Assembly (NCBI RefSeq): GCF_052857255.1
Contig: NC_135498.1
Span: 84,716,639-84,780,638 of the forward strand
Length of the DNA stretch: 64,000 nucleotides
Direction of reading: 5' to 3'
Source: Amblyomma americanum
Lineage: Eukaryota; Arthropoda; Arachnida; Ixodida; Ixodidae
The position numbers were made by a program, and so were the translations under genes. Below the pieces are notes generated by a model, which did no database searches, was not told the origin of the DNA, and saw only the letters and a list, made by a program, of their open reading frames with translations. Each line of letters begins with the position of its first letter. The first letter of the stretch is position 1. Shown here piece by piece: positions 45,561-56,929 of this stretch.

Positions 45561-46300
45561 ATTTTTAAAATGAAGTGTTCTGAATACACTGAGCGAGTCT
45601 GCGTAAATAATGCAGTTTGATCGTTTACCATATGTCTGCTGCTATACGGAGCGTAACATTCGGTAGTGAAGTCGGTTGCGCATTGTCAAAGCTTTACGCA
45701 TTCACTAAATTTTACTAGTACCATTCCGCTTCCTATATAAGCATTCGTTCTTAAGTCACCTATATTAAAGTTCCTGAAACCATTGCAGGTTTCCACAAGT
45801 CAAGAAGTTCAAGTAAAATATGCTGTCGTAGAGTTTCTTTTTGCCGAAATTTGTAAGAGAGAAATCGCATATTGCAGAAAATTGTACTATGGAGGCAGTG
45901 GATATACGTATTTGCCTTCGAATCATCGTTTTCGAATCTAGCTATGTCTTCGAATCTAGTTTTCACTTTCAGCTCGCGAGCTGCTCCCTCAAGTTGCACT
46001 ATGATGTATTCGCCTGCCGAGAGTCTGCTCGCCCCCTCTCGGTCACGGCGGAAGAGAGTACGTTTCTTTAGCACATTTGTGTGCCGAGGGCCTAGATTGG
46101 TTTACTGCAGATATATATGAACAGAATTATTCTTGTTTAAACTTTTTTTATGTCCTTATAGTCGTTTTCGAGTTCTCTGCGGTTCCACTGCATTAATAAA
46201 GCCATCTTTATATTTTTTATGAAGTAAAGACTAGGTAAACTTAGTTTTCACTCTGTGACAAGGAGCCTCAGATTGTTTGATCGATCTTTTCGCTTGCAAC
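45561..46300. other. Unassigned stretch
   Basis: No recognised element or gene. Short frames here have no motif or paralogue support. Confidence 0.5.
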
Positions 46301-46800
46301 TCTGGCCAGCAGTAGGGTGATCAAACTTACCGGTTGCCAACAAAGGCTTCAGTTACGAGTAAGCGCTGAGTCCTGTCGTCCCCTCTTGTCCTGTCTTTCG
46401 CTCTGTAACTATGGAAGATGCAAAAAGCCCCGCCCTCCGTCCGGCGTTGACGGTGCGGGGCAGCCTAAGGTCATATCCACCGCCTCTGCAGAGGCACTGG
46501 ACTACTGTGCAGAAGGCACGTTCAATTTCGAGTTAGACCTCGGCCTGTGGCAAGAGGTCTCGAGGCCCACCTACCCGTGGGTCTGCGAGTACTCTTTTGG
46601 GGTTGGCGCAGTGTTAGCTGCTCCAGCCGGATGCGCGGATGGCGCCGCCACAGGCTCAATGCGTGTGGCCTGGACAGGTGCCGAAGCTTGGTGTGGTGCT
46701 CCCCGCCCAAGAACCACATCGGCGCAGTTTATTTTTGCACTGAATAAGAATCTGTTGTTTTAGCACATAGCTTTTTTGCTCCTTTGAAAGAAATGTTCTC
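46301..46800. other. GC-rich segment with an open frame lacking an early ATG
   Basis: The interval 46317-46763 is open on the plus strand for about 148 codons but begins at GTG, and its first ATG is late. Composition is richer in G+C than the surroundings. The TTACGAGTAAGCGCTGAGTCC motif at its start resembles GTTGCGAGTCAGCGCTTG at 57752, which suggests a repeat rather than a unique gene. Confidence 0.25.
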
Positions 46801-46844
46801 AGCGTGATTATTTCTTTTTCTTTCTTCCAGGACGGACACGCCCT

Positions 46845-47620
46845 GGACTATGCGGCATGCTCTGCTTCACAGTTTGCGCAGCGTGGGGCACCGTCACATT
46901 CATCACAGGAGTGATACTTCGAAGCGAATTTCGCGCAAGTTTTGCGACTGCAGCAACTCTTTGAGGCGTGATCGAAGCTGTGGCAATTGAAGCATCTGCG
47001 AGGGTTTGGAATGTAGGCTCTTACATTTGTTTTCATTCTCCCCAGTCCAATTTTTCTGGGCACTGGGCTGGTGTTCAATGTCAGGATCAATTTTTGGTGT
47101 CTATTTCTTTGTGTTCCTTCCAAGCTTTGAACCGGTGCACATTTATTCCATCTTGGTCAGTAATGCCTTCAAGGTTTTCTTTCTCAGAAAGGCGGACAAA
47201 ATCGATCTGAGAGATGACGCCTCGCACAGAATTCAGAGACCGGTGTAGAGTCACAGAGACAGGAATGTCCCAATGAATAAAATGGTTGCTAGCTTTGTGT
47301 ATTGTACGATGACGCGCATTATCGAGAAGTAAATTTCTGCTGGCCAGTTTTTATACTTTGTAACCAATGCACAAGGCATCCGTCAAGCATTTTGAGACCT
47401 GGAATGGGGATATAATTCTAGCTTGTTTTCCCGCAGCTTTGCTATGAAGTACATGAAATTTGGGAAATGTTACCATTCTCTTCTAGAAAAATTCTCCAGC
47501 ATCGGTCCACCATTTTTTGAGAGCAGGAGTAGCATGCGAGGCCGACAACCAGGCAGCCTCTCCTGTTCCATTAAAGTTCTTCTCCACATCTCTCCTACTC
47601 TTTTGAGAGAGCGATAATTT
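46845..47620 (-). mobile_element. LINE ORF1 fragment (Jockey-type)
   Basis: On the minus strand the knuckle array reads CFNCHSFDHASKSC, then CAKFASKYHSCDEC and CANC (about 47000-46850). That is the triple CCHC pattern of Jockey-like ORF1 proteins, and the second unit has lost a Cys (CAKF). The preceding frame pieces to about 47600 (DGINVHRFKAWKEH, GEAAWLSASH) fit the upstream ORF1 domain. Stops and shifts make it a pseudogene. Confidence 0.7.
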
Positions 47621-48779
47621 TTGAAGAAGGGGAAACCCAGAAGTGAATAGAAGACAGATGAGTTGTGATAAATAATAATGTAGAAAAATGTAAGATGGAA
47701 GAGAAGACAGGAAAACGCCTCTGCCGATTTCCCCCGCTTTGGTGAGGCGGAGGTGCGGTCTGCAGGAAGCTGGGGCCAAAGTTATGTGTTGCCTCCGCTG
47801 AGGGACCTTAAATGTCGAAAGGCTCGGCATCGGCTCAACTACTACTATCCTCTTTTTCCCGCACACACTGATGCCACGCACGGCTAAGCGTGGGTGCTCG
47901 GTTCCATGGTGTCGTACTGCTCACCATCATCCCCCTGCGGGAACGTCCTTGCGGCTGCTCAGGTACCCGTGGTGTCGTAACTCATCAACATCTGCATGTA
48001 GCAGACGCTCCTGCAGGGATAGCTGAGTGCGTACTTTTACTAAAGGGCCGTGTAGATTGTAAATTAAGATCTAATCAACTTTATTTTCACACCCATACTT
48101 GGTGCAGGCAGCACAGATAAAAGGCGAAAAGTTTTCGTATTGAGGGGGACCTGTGCTTCTTTCAAATTTGCGTGTAGAAAGATGGTAAGACTAGACTGGA
48201 AACAGCAAAGAAATATAGATACGTATTTAGTAGAAAGATGACCGATGCCAACCAAGTTACTTTTTGGGAAAAAAAACGCGACATATCGGGACCGGCTTGG
48301 TCTCAAAACGTTGTTTTTTCCAAAAATTATCTTGGCATCTGTCATCTTTCCACCAAATTAAAATTCCCACACAAACAGACATCCGTCAAATGTTTTCTTT
48401 ACAGTTGCGTATCATTATACAATTGTGAGAGAGAAGAAAGTACAGGCAATAAGATATAATTTTAGTAGTGTGATAGAAGAACAGTCATAATTGTTACAAA
48501 ACCACAAGAAAGAAGTGGAAATAAAAACCAAGTCCGTTTACCAAGCACGATAATGAATAGAATAAGAGTTGAATTGCTGAAACACTACGTGCGCGTGGTA
48601 CGAACCTGGTCTCACGCAGTCGAGGATTTGCATTTTTCCATTCCGCATTCTCCACAAAGTTCAATAGAAATAAATCAGCGTTCCTGACTGTACAGGGGAT
48701 AAGCTATGCAGCTGATTTCTCGGTCCATTACATTTGTGGCATTTTAGCAAAACAAATCTCCCTCGTCCCATCTGCGTGC
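47621..48779. other. Mostly unassigned; contains a foldback at 48230-48355
   Basis: No gene recognised. Apart from the inverted repeat described separately, I see no paralogous or element sequence. Confidence 0.5.
48230..48355. repeat. Foldback element (inverted repeat ~48-bp arms)
   Basis: The left arm (48230-48278, GAAAGATGACCGATGCCAA...) is the imperfect reverse complement of the right arm (48308-48355, ...TTGGCATCTGTCATCTTTC), with a ~29-base loop. It may be a MITE or a foldback remnant. No clear target duplication. Confidence 0.65.
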
Positions 48780-50220
48780 GTTCAGATCAAACTCAGTTAT
48801 GTTTTCACAGAGGAGATATAACGTAGTCATATCTGTCCCTCTTTGGAAGGATGAAATGTTATAGAAATACTTAATTTTGTACTTTTGGTTAAAGCGAAGT
48901 TCAAACAAGGGCACCACATAAAAGCAAAAAAGATGCTACAATCTCTCTTGGACACCACCATTCGAGTTAAGAATTCCGGGTGGTTGACGAGAGATCTGTT
49001 TCAATTTTGAAATATATATGTTTCTTTATTTAGAAGAGTGCTTTTTTCGACGCAGCAGTGTCATCGGTGTAGCGCACGAGAACACAGCTAACGCGCGCTA
49101 ACTACTATGCTGATTGTATAATACAGAGCAGCTAACTTTTTATCTAATACTGTTAATGTTCTTGTTTATCGAGAGGCATGTATTCCAACATAACGTTTTT
49201 ATAAGAAACTGCACATCTCCAACCACAAAACTTTAATTTTAAACCCAACGTTTCTAAGCACGCTCGGCTCCTTCATCAGGGCTGACTGGGGGAAGTAGCT
49301 AGCATCTTTAAGGATGGAGGGGAGGAAAGGTTCGAAGGAACAAAAGCTGTGATGCGAATTCCGTGGGGGAGGGAGAGGAAGGGGGGAAGCTTAAGGCTGT
49401 GAGTCACGTCGCACTGTGGGGAGGCGATCAATGACGATTTCTTTTCGTTGAGTTGCAGAGCAAAGTCGCTGGGCATACACTGGGGCCAGGTTTCCTTTTA
49501 AAATTAGTTTTTTGTTGGAGATGTGCAGTTTATTATAAGCTTTTAAACACAGCCAGACAGGCATATCTGACTATATGTTTTGTTTTTCAACATAACTTTT
49601 ATCGATATCTGTTTTCAGTATTTAGAACACCCAGTTGCCCTTGATGCTATGGCACAATAAATTTTTACTATTTTTTACTTGCGCTGAAGGGGTTGCCTTC
49701 CCTGCAAGCTTCCTCAAAACTCACGTATTGTGTCGTGCTGTAGACAAAATCTGTCGGTCCGCAGCGCCGATGGTAACCGCCTTTTCCAAAACATAAAAAC
49801 TGATACCGACAGCACTTACGGTGCAGCGCACTCCTCTCTATAGGGTGTTTCGCCTAATACTTTATACAATTTTTAAGAATAGCTTCTGTGTGTTAGAAGA
49901 GCGCATGTTCGGCATAGCATTGTCAGCGGTATAGTACATCCGAATACAGCTAGGAGGTGGTAACTTGCAGGCTGGTTAACTAGTATTCAATAGTTAATTT
50001 TTGAACTGGGATCATTAGGTTGTTTAATTATTGAGAGGCGTGCAGCCCACCCTAAGTGTTATACATATCACTTTTTAAAATTTAGAAAATGCGGTCATCC
50101 TCGTCAATGTGCCGGAACAAGTTTTGGCTATATCACGCAAAAATAGATACGCTCTCTGCGATCTGTGTGTGGTCCATTTGCATAAAATAACATGAAAAAT
50201 GCCAGAAAAGATAGGTTCTA
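48780..50220 (+). repeat. Repeat D, copy 1
   Basis: It is collinear at low identity with 55630-56600. Shared landmarks are GGGCACCACA, GAATTCCGGGTGGTT, TCGAGAGGC and AATACAGCTAGG-like. It is interrupted by the insert at 49203-49585. Non-coding as far as I can see. Confidence 0.6.
49203..49585 (-). mobile_element. Penelope-like or MITE-type insert with inverted ends
   Basis: It is absent from D2. It is flanked by near-identical CAACATAAC-TTTTAT on both sides (49185-49202 and 49588-49602). Its ends, AAACTGCACATCTCCAAC and GTTGGAGATGTGCAGTTT, are inverted copies of about 35 bases. Antisense it contains CTGATGAAGGAGCCGAGCG and GAAACGTTGGGTTT, a combination typical of Penelope-like terminal repeats. 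It is too short to encode RT. Confidence 0.5.
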
Positions 50221-50229
50221 GTATTAGGA

Positions 50230-50440
50230 TTCCAATCCATGCATTTGTCGTCTAAACCGACTAAGGATTCGCACAGCCACGACGGGTGCGGCGATCGGCC
50301 TCACGCCAAACATGGACCAGACAACTAGGTATTGCCTCAGCTTGTAATAAACAGTTCTAAACACGCCCCTGTGGCGAACAAAAGCATCAAAATCAGAAGA
50401 ATCATACGGTGTGAATAAAACAGCGGTAGTATTGACTATT
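50230..50440 (+). repeat. Repeat R, copy 2, left part
   Basis: It matches R1 (about 41040-41165) and is interrupted at 50441 by the CR1-like LINE. It resumes at 54637 with CTCAAGTTAAGAGTGAAT. Confidence 0.65.
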
Positions 50441-50768
50441 GGTAGGTGGGCTCGGTAGCTGTGCCATGACACAGCCTCCTCATCTACTGATTTTCGCTAT
50501 GCAGGTGCTCGTGCCTACCTTCGCATACGTCTTGCCAGCACTCTTCAACTTTTCGTGGGTCGTCCTACCAGAGCTGGAAATACCATTCTACAACGGGAAC
50601 AACCGAGCCTTTGCTTTGGGCGCCTCGGAAGCGTCGATAAAAGCCGCGCCCCCTCACTGGATTCTCGACACCGGATGGAAAGCGCAAGCGGCAGCGACAA
50701 CATCGTTCCTTCCAACGTATAAGAAGCACCGCTTCCCGCCCGCGCTTTGTGGGCTCGGTAGCTGTGCC

Positions 50769-51659
50769 ATGACACAGCCTCCTGATCCACTGATTTTCGC
50801 TATGCAGGTCAGTAAACCATATTGCCTTTTTGCTAAAAAAACTAGTAACTACTGTCTGCTACAGCTGCCGAGCCCGCAGTGTTGCATTTCTGTCGCTGAT
50901 GAATGTTTTGGTGTTATAAAATCCCTCCTGCTCTTGTCGGGCGATAGGGAGACGAATCCTGGTCCTGATAAATTGGACCGTATTCTTGCTAAGATGGAGA
51001 CATTGTCAACTGCTCAAGACCAAATAATCACCGATGTACAGGACCTTAAGCATCAGATGCGTTCTATTGACATAACAATTTCTGATTTGAGTAAGCGCGT
51101 AGCTGACCTAGAAAGTGTCTTCCAGGGTTTCTCTACTCTCAAAACCGATCTACAATCTGCCCAATCTGTCTCCGCTAAGTCTGCTGCTCTTGTTACTAAC
51201 CTTGAAGCTCGGTTAGATGACACCGAGAATAGGTCACGCCGTAACAATTTGATATTCTATTGCCTTTCGGATTCTTATTCGCCCGAAACGCTCGTCGAAT
51301 CACAAGAATTAATAATCCACCATTGTCATGACAAATTACAGATAACCTTGGACACAAGTCAAATTGAGCGTGCACATCGTTTGGGCAGCTATAAGGAAGG
51401 CCGTCGACGGCTGAATATAGTAAAATATTTGTCCTCTAAAACAAAAGAAACTATCCTCTCAGAGGGGCCCAAGTTGAAGGGGACCGATTTTTGCATCGGA
51501 GAAGACTTTTTCCTTCCAGTTCGAAAAGCACGCAAACACCTTGTCGCGTTTGCAAAAGCAGAAACCGGACCGTTCTCCCTGCGGTACAAGACACTTTTTC
51601 TCGGAAAAAAACGCTACACCTTTGATGCTGCCACAGAAACGGTTACAGAAATAGCATAG
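50769..51659 (+). CDS. CR1-like LINE ORF1 with 2A-like peptide, coiled coil and nucleic-acid-binding domain
   Basis: The frame is intact for 296 codons from the ATG at 50769. The first 65 codons are a leader ending SLLLLSGDRETNPG-P (50937-50966). This fits the DxExNPGP consensus of 2A-like ribosome-skipping peptides, which are documented in some CR1-type LINEs. Next is a heptad-rich coiled coil (about 50975-51230, DKLDRILAKMETL to LEARLDDTENRSRRNN). An L1-type RRM-like and C-terminal region follow (NLIFYCLSDSY, ERAHRLG, RRLNIVKYLSS, KKRYTFDA). By family it binds element RNA as an oligomer. The frame is also open upstream to 50439 through the monomer repeats, so an earlier ATG is possible. The TAG stop is directly followed by ORF2 in the same frame. 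Confidence 0.75.
   Translation: MTQPPDPLIFAMQVSKPYCLFAKKTSNYCLLQLPSPQCCISVADECFGVIKSLLLLSGDRETNPGPDKLDRILAKMETLSTAQDQIITDVQDLKHQMRSIDITISDLSKRVADLESVFQGFSTLKTDLQSAQSVSAKSAALVTNLEARLDDTENRSRRNNLIFYCLSDSYSPETLVESQELIIHHCHDKLQITLDTSQIERAHRLGSYKEGRRRLNIVKYLSSKTKETILSEGPKLKGTDFCIGEDFFLPVRKARKHLVAFAKAETGPFSLRYKTLFLGKKRYTFDAATETVTEIA
50937..50966 (+). other. 2A-like motif (SGDRETNPGP)
   Basis: The decoded residues match the 2A core DxExNPG^P with x = Arg and Thr. In studied cases ribosome skipping occurs between the last Gly and Pro. The preceding hydrophobic LLLL also suits known 2A upstream context. Activity here is inferred, not shown. Confidence 0.7.
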
Positions 51660-54511
51660 CGCTTATCTCGCCACCATCACAAATCTAATATTTGCTATAC
51701 CACCCCTCGAGAGAATATTTGTTTGTCGGTTGTCTATACCAATATACGCAGCCTGCTTTCAAAGACCGATCTTCTGTCCAGTCTCGTGTCTTCAACTGGC
51801 AGCAATCTGCTCGTTTTGACAGAGACATGGCTGACTGATATTGTAAGCGACGCTGAAGTTCTTTGCAACTCACCAAACTTTAATCTTTTCCGTGCTGATA
51901 GCACTAGCTCTCGAAAGGGTGGCGTCCTTATTGCTACAAGCAATCAGTTACAGTGTTCCCACATCAACACACCTCAGACCTCGAAATACTATGGCTCCTT
52001 TGCGGAGCCACACCAGTCTCTATATTAATTGGAGTTTGTTACAGACCCCCTCCTAATAGTCCCGAATTCCCCCGTAAACTGCAGAACATTATAAACGAAC
52101 TTAAAACTAGACACCCTAAGGCACACATCCTCCTTTTTGGAGATTTCAACTATCCTGGCATAAATTGGTCTACTCCTCATCAACCTGTTTTTAGACAGGA
52201 TGAATCCCGTGAATTTATGGATGTCTGCCTAAACTTTAACCTAGCGCAACTAGTAACACAGCCTACACGCATCGCCGGAGATACTGCTAACATTCTTGAC
52301 CTCATACTATCTAGCTACCCCGACAGCCTCAACGCTATCACTTACCTCCGTGAAATCAGCGATCATAAAGTTATTCATGCATGCTTTAACTTCTCTCCAA
52401 TGACAAAATAAACTTCCCAAAAAACAATTTCTCTTTACAACAAAGGAAACTATGAGGCCTTCAACGCGGAATTGGAGGCCTTTTTTCTATCTTATCAGGA
52501 ATCATTTGACGAACAAGACATCCACACAAACTGGTCAATGTTTAAACACAAAATGAATGAATTGACTAACAAACATATCCCCAAATGCAGCTTCCGCGCT
52601 AACCACCACGAACCATGGTTCACCAAGACTCTTGGAAGATTAGAAAATAAAAAGAAACGCCTCTTCAGAAGTGCCAAACTGAGCAGAGCAGACTGCGCAT
52701 GGGAAAAATATTACGGTGCTGAAAAGGCGTATTTGGTCGCACTAAAAACGCTAAACGTTCCTTTTATCATATCGACCTGCCAAATATACTTACAAACAAC
52801 CCGACTAAATTCAGGCAGCTTCTAAATCCCCAATCTTCGTGCGTTGTTACCCTGACTGACAATTCTGGACGTGTTATTTCGGACTTTGATTGCGCTAACA
52901 TATTTAATTCTGCCTTCGCATCTGTATTCACTAAAGAACAAGAACCACCACCCCTCTTGACAACCAATGACCCCAAAACTGCAATGCCAACCGTTACGTT
53001 CGCGGAAACCGGTATATCTCTTCTAATAGATAAATTAAAACTTTCTTCATCCACCGGCCTTGATGGAATTAACACAAAAGCCCTAAAGATCACTCGCCAT
53101 GCATCTGCCAAGTTCTTATGCTTACTGTTCGCGCAGTCGATTTCAACGGGTATCACATCCCACGACTGGAAAGTGGTGAAGGTCGTTCCAGTCCACAAGT
53201 CGGGTAAAAAAGATTCGCCACTTAACTACCGCCCCATATCACTAACCAGCATACCCTGCAAGCTCATGGAACACGTCATTTACTCTTTAACAATGCAGTT
53301 TCTGAACTCAAATAATTTCTTCCATTCATCACAACACGGATTTCGTAAAGGATACTCCTGTGAAATTCAATTAGCTGTCTTCGTTCATGACCAGCATGCC
53401 AACCTTGACGCTAACCTCCAAACCGACGCAATCTTCCTCGACTTTGCTAAGGCTTTTGACAAGGTACCCCACAACCGCCTACCTATTTCTGAAACTTTCC
53501 TGCCTAAGCTTGCATCCTGACATACTAGCATGGATAAAAGAATTTTTGACTCACCGTTCCCAATCAGTCGTCATTAATAATCAAATGTCTAACTTATTTC
53601 CAGTTTCCTCAGGGGTGCCCCAAGGATCCGTCCTAGGGCCTCTTTTGTTTCTAATTTATATTAACGACCTACCTCAGAAATTAGATTGCCATATTCGGAT
53701 GTTTGCCGACGGTTGCGTTATTTACAAAACAGTCACTGACTCCGTTAACCAGCAATCCCTACAAGATAACCTAAATCTGGTACAAAACTGGTGCAACGAC
53801 TGGCTAATGGCACTTAATATAAACAAATGCAAGTATATATCTTTCCAACGTCGCAGTAATCCTCTCCTGTTCCCCTACTCCATCTCTAACGTTCCTATCG
53901 ACACTGTCCAATCATATAAATATCTCGGTGTTCATCTTAGTCATGACCTCACATGGAATAGCCATATCGCGAACATTATTTGATCTGCTAACAAAACGCT
54001 TGGCTTCTTAAAGCGTCATCTCCATTCTGCCCCCCAGCATGTTAAGCTACTCGCATACAAATCACTAGTTCGATCAAAATTAGAATACGAATCGCCCATC
54101 TGGTCTCCGAAACAAGTATACCTTACTAACTCACTTGAATCAGTTCGAAATAGGGCAACTAGATTCATTCATTCCTCATACTCTTTTGATATCAGCATAT
54201 CAGCTCTGAAATCGCAGTCCAATCTACCTACTCTTGCCCTTCGCCGCCACATTGCTAGTTTATCCCTATTTCATAAATTCTTTTATTCCGAGCTATCACA
54301 GGAACCCTATATCTGCCCTCCCCCACCACGCTTTTCTCTTCGCACCGGACATCAGCAGCAGGTATCTCGGCCACGAGCACGCACAACTTTTTCTACATCA
54401 TTCTTTCCCCGGACTGCTAGCGACTGGAACGGCCTTCCCCACGAACTTGCTGCCATCACATGCCAAACTATGTTTCTTAACCAAATTACGCGTTTGCTTG
54501 CATCACGATAA
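51660..54511 (+). pseudogene. CR1-like LINE ORF2 (endonuclease and RT), damaged
   Basis: Endonuclease motifs are in order: YTNIRSL (51738), LTETWLT (about 51818), RKGGVLIA, FGDFNYPGINW (about 52138) and SDHKVI (about 52360). RT motifs are RPISLTSIPCKLMEH, QHGFRKGYSCE, IFLDFAKAFDKVPH, SGVPQGSVLGPLLFL and then RMFADGCVIY (53697-53722), where the second catalytic Asp is Gly. The thumb and end (NHS-like [11 protein letters not shown]) run to the stop at 54509. Frameshifts occur near 51983, 52755 and 53485, and stops at 52409 and 53981. The protein would nick target DNA and copy RNA, but it is inactive here. Confidence 0.85.
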
Positions 54512-54636
54512 TCATTTTCTTTGTATAACTCGTTCAATTTTTGTGTACTTTTTCTGTTGTTAATCTATGTGTCCCACCCTTTATGTAATACCCTCACACG
54601 AGGGTCTTTAAGGAAATAAAGTGAAGTGAAGTGAAG

Positions 54637-55060
54637 CTCAAGTTAAGAGTGAATAAACCGAATGGTTTGCATTGAAGACCAAAGGTGTTTGGAGTGGTTT
54701 GTGAAACAGCCAGGCATTCGTTAATGTAGACAAATGCTTCCTAGCGCATTAAAACCGTAGGTTTTGCACAGAATAAACTGTTATTTTTTAAACAATGATA
54801 TTTGGAGCCCAAAAAGGCGCAGTTTTGTTAAAATGCGTAAGTTCAGAAGGAAAGTACCTTGTCATGCGAAACGTGCGGACAAAATTGTTTATTTAGCGGT
54901 CCTGGTCGGGGTGGCCGTCCCATGATGAAGAGGCGGAGCTTTTATTCAGTGTCTTACTGTGTGAATTCAGCCCGCACAAATTATTAATTCTGATAAACGC
55001 GTTTTTGCATGTAGGCTGATAACATTAGGTCGTGAGCTCTATCTTAAATGTGCTTTACAA
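54637..55060 (+). repeat. Repeat R2 right part and repeat E, copy 2
   Basis: 54637-54720 completes R2, and 54720-55060 matches E1 (41860-42260) at low identity. No gene. Confidence 0.5.
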
Positions 55061-55629
55061 CAGTGATAGCTTCAGTGCAGTGTTAAGGATATTTCTAAAC
55101 GAATTGTACAGTCTACGTCACCCTCGTGTAGAGCGCTCGAGTGGTGCCCCTACCCAGCATAGAAATTGACAGTTTGTCGTAGCGTTTAGTTTTAAAAGGC
55201 TAGGCTTGCTCGGAAGTAGAGCAAAGTCGACCTAAAGCAAGGCGGGCCCAAGCAATTTGCCCGAAACTCATGGCCTGCTTTCAAATCTCAATTTTGACTA
55301 CTGGGTGCAGACTGCACGAGCACTCTACACAAGGGTAACGCAGACTGCACCACCTAATGAGGAAAAAATCAACATATCAAACTATCAATTTTTTCTCATT
55401 TTAGGCTGTTTTTTAGCGAAATATTGTGTGAGTTTTAGTGCCATATTCTTTTAAAGTAGCTTTCGATTAACAATTTAACCCAACCTAATATATTATTAGT
55501 AATTTAGAAATGTCAATGCCTCTTGATGACTAAAGGTAAAGAAAAGATGTGCTCGTTATGGCGTTCATGACAAAAGCCAACAGTCACAGAAAGCAGAGAG
55601 ATTAGGGTGACTTTTTTCATAGTTCAATG
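55061..55629. other. Unassigned stretch
   Basis: Nothing recognised in sequence, repeats or frames. Confidence 0.45.
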
Positions 55630-56600
55630 ACGGCCTTGATCTGCGGGCTTGAAGATTAAACTCAACCTTTTTTTTCAGAGAGAATTTATAACCTAATGAT
55701 ATCTGTCTTTCTGTTAATGTAGGAAATGTTATAACAATATTTATTTTCGTACTCTTAAAAACAGCGAAATTAAGACAAGGGCACCACACAGCTGCAAGAA
55801 AACAGCTACAATATCTCTTCGACACGTCTCATTCGAGCTGAACAATTCCGGGTGGTTCACCTAAGATGTACTGCACGCATCAAATGTACAAGTTTCTTGA
55901 GTTAAAAGAGCCGTTTTTCGACACAACATTGGAATCAGTGTAGCGCATAAGAATACAGCTGAGACGTGGTAACTACTACTACTACTACTGGTAAATATTT
56001 CTGTGCAGTTAACTTTTCAACTCTGACTGTTGGTCTTTTTTTTATCGAGAGGCGAGTAGCCCAACATAGCTTTCATTCATATCAGCTTTTAATATTTCAA
56101 AAACTCAACCACCATCAGCGTTATAGTACAACAAATTTTGGCTATTTTCTACCTCTACTGCTGGGGCTGCTTTGACTGAAAACCTCTCGGAAGCTCAGGT
56201 ATTCATTCGTGATGTAGCCACAATTTGTAGGGCTGCAATGACTAGGGTAATCGCGTTTTTGAATTTCTAAAAAGCAATATGGATATCGACTACGGTATTG
56301 CGCACGCCTCTTTACATGGTGTTTCACCTGGTACTGCAAATTTTTAAAAATAAGTTCTTTCATTTGGAAGAGCGTATTTTCAGCAGAGCATTGCCAGTGG
56401 TTTAGTACCGCGGAATACGGCTAGGGCGTGCTAACTAGCATGCCCTTTTACTAATATTGAAAACATACCTTTTTAACCATGGCCATCATGCTACTTATTT
56501 TTGAATGGCGTATAGCCCACACTAAATAATATACATATCAGTTATTAAAACATCTAAAACCTGGTTACCCTCGGTGTGGTGGCGCAATATATTTTGCCTA
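55630..56600 (+). repeat. Repeat D, copy 2
   Basis: It is collinear with D1 (48780-50100) and lacks the Penelope-like insert. A short ACT run (55975-55988) lies within it. Non-coding. Confidence 0.6.
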
Positions 56601-56621
56601 CCTCGCGCGAGAAGAAAAAAA

Positions 56622-56922
56622 TTGAAAATTGGTTTCTGGGAAAAGAAATGACGCGGTATCTGTTTCGCATATCGGCGGAGACGTGAGCCGCGCCGTAAGA
56701 GAAGGGATAAAGAGGGACTATTAGAAGAAAGGAAGAAAGAGGTGCTTTAGTGGAGGGCTCCGGAATAATTTCCACGAACAGGGGATCTTTAACTTGCACC
56801 GACGACGTGCAGCACATGAACGCCTTAGCGTTTCGCCTCCATCGAAACGAGGCCGCCGCGTCTCGGGTACTCCGGATTAGTAGCCGAGCTCTCTAACTAC
56901 TCAGTGACCGTGGCGGATCGCC
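56622..56922 (-). mobile_element. tRNA-derived SINE, minus strand, near full length
   Basis: Reading the minus strand, a degenerate tRNA-like head (GTGGCTCACTGAG-type with changes, near 56900) is followed by the SINE body (GTTAAAGATC, GGAAATTATTCCGGAGCCCT) ending near 56622. It is more diverged than the copy at 43447, and its B box is poorly preserved. Confidence 0.75.
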
Positions 56923-56929
56923 AAAATAC

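Larger units (their letters stand above)
50441..54636 (+). mobile_element. CR1-like LINE with 2A-like motif, near full length
   Basis: This 4.2-kb element is inserted in repeat R2. The 5' region has a ~303-base monomer starting GCTCGGTAGCTGTGCCATGA, repeated in part at 50753. ORF1 (50769-51659), ORF2 (51660/51723-54511) and a 3' UTR ending AATAAAGTGAAGTGAAGTGAA follow. The short GTGAA tail repeats fit CR1-group elements. It is one of the youngest-looking elements here but has several inactivating changes. Confidence 0.85.

Noticed and set aside
46317..46763. A 148-codon frame in GC-rich DNA
   Set aside because: It starts with GTG, its first ATG is late, there is no recognisable domain, and a motif at its start recurs at 57752, so I list the region only as unassigned.
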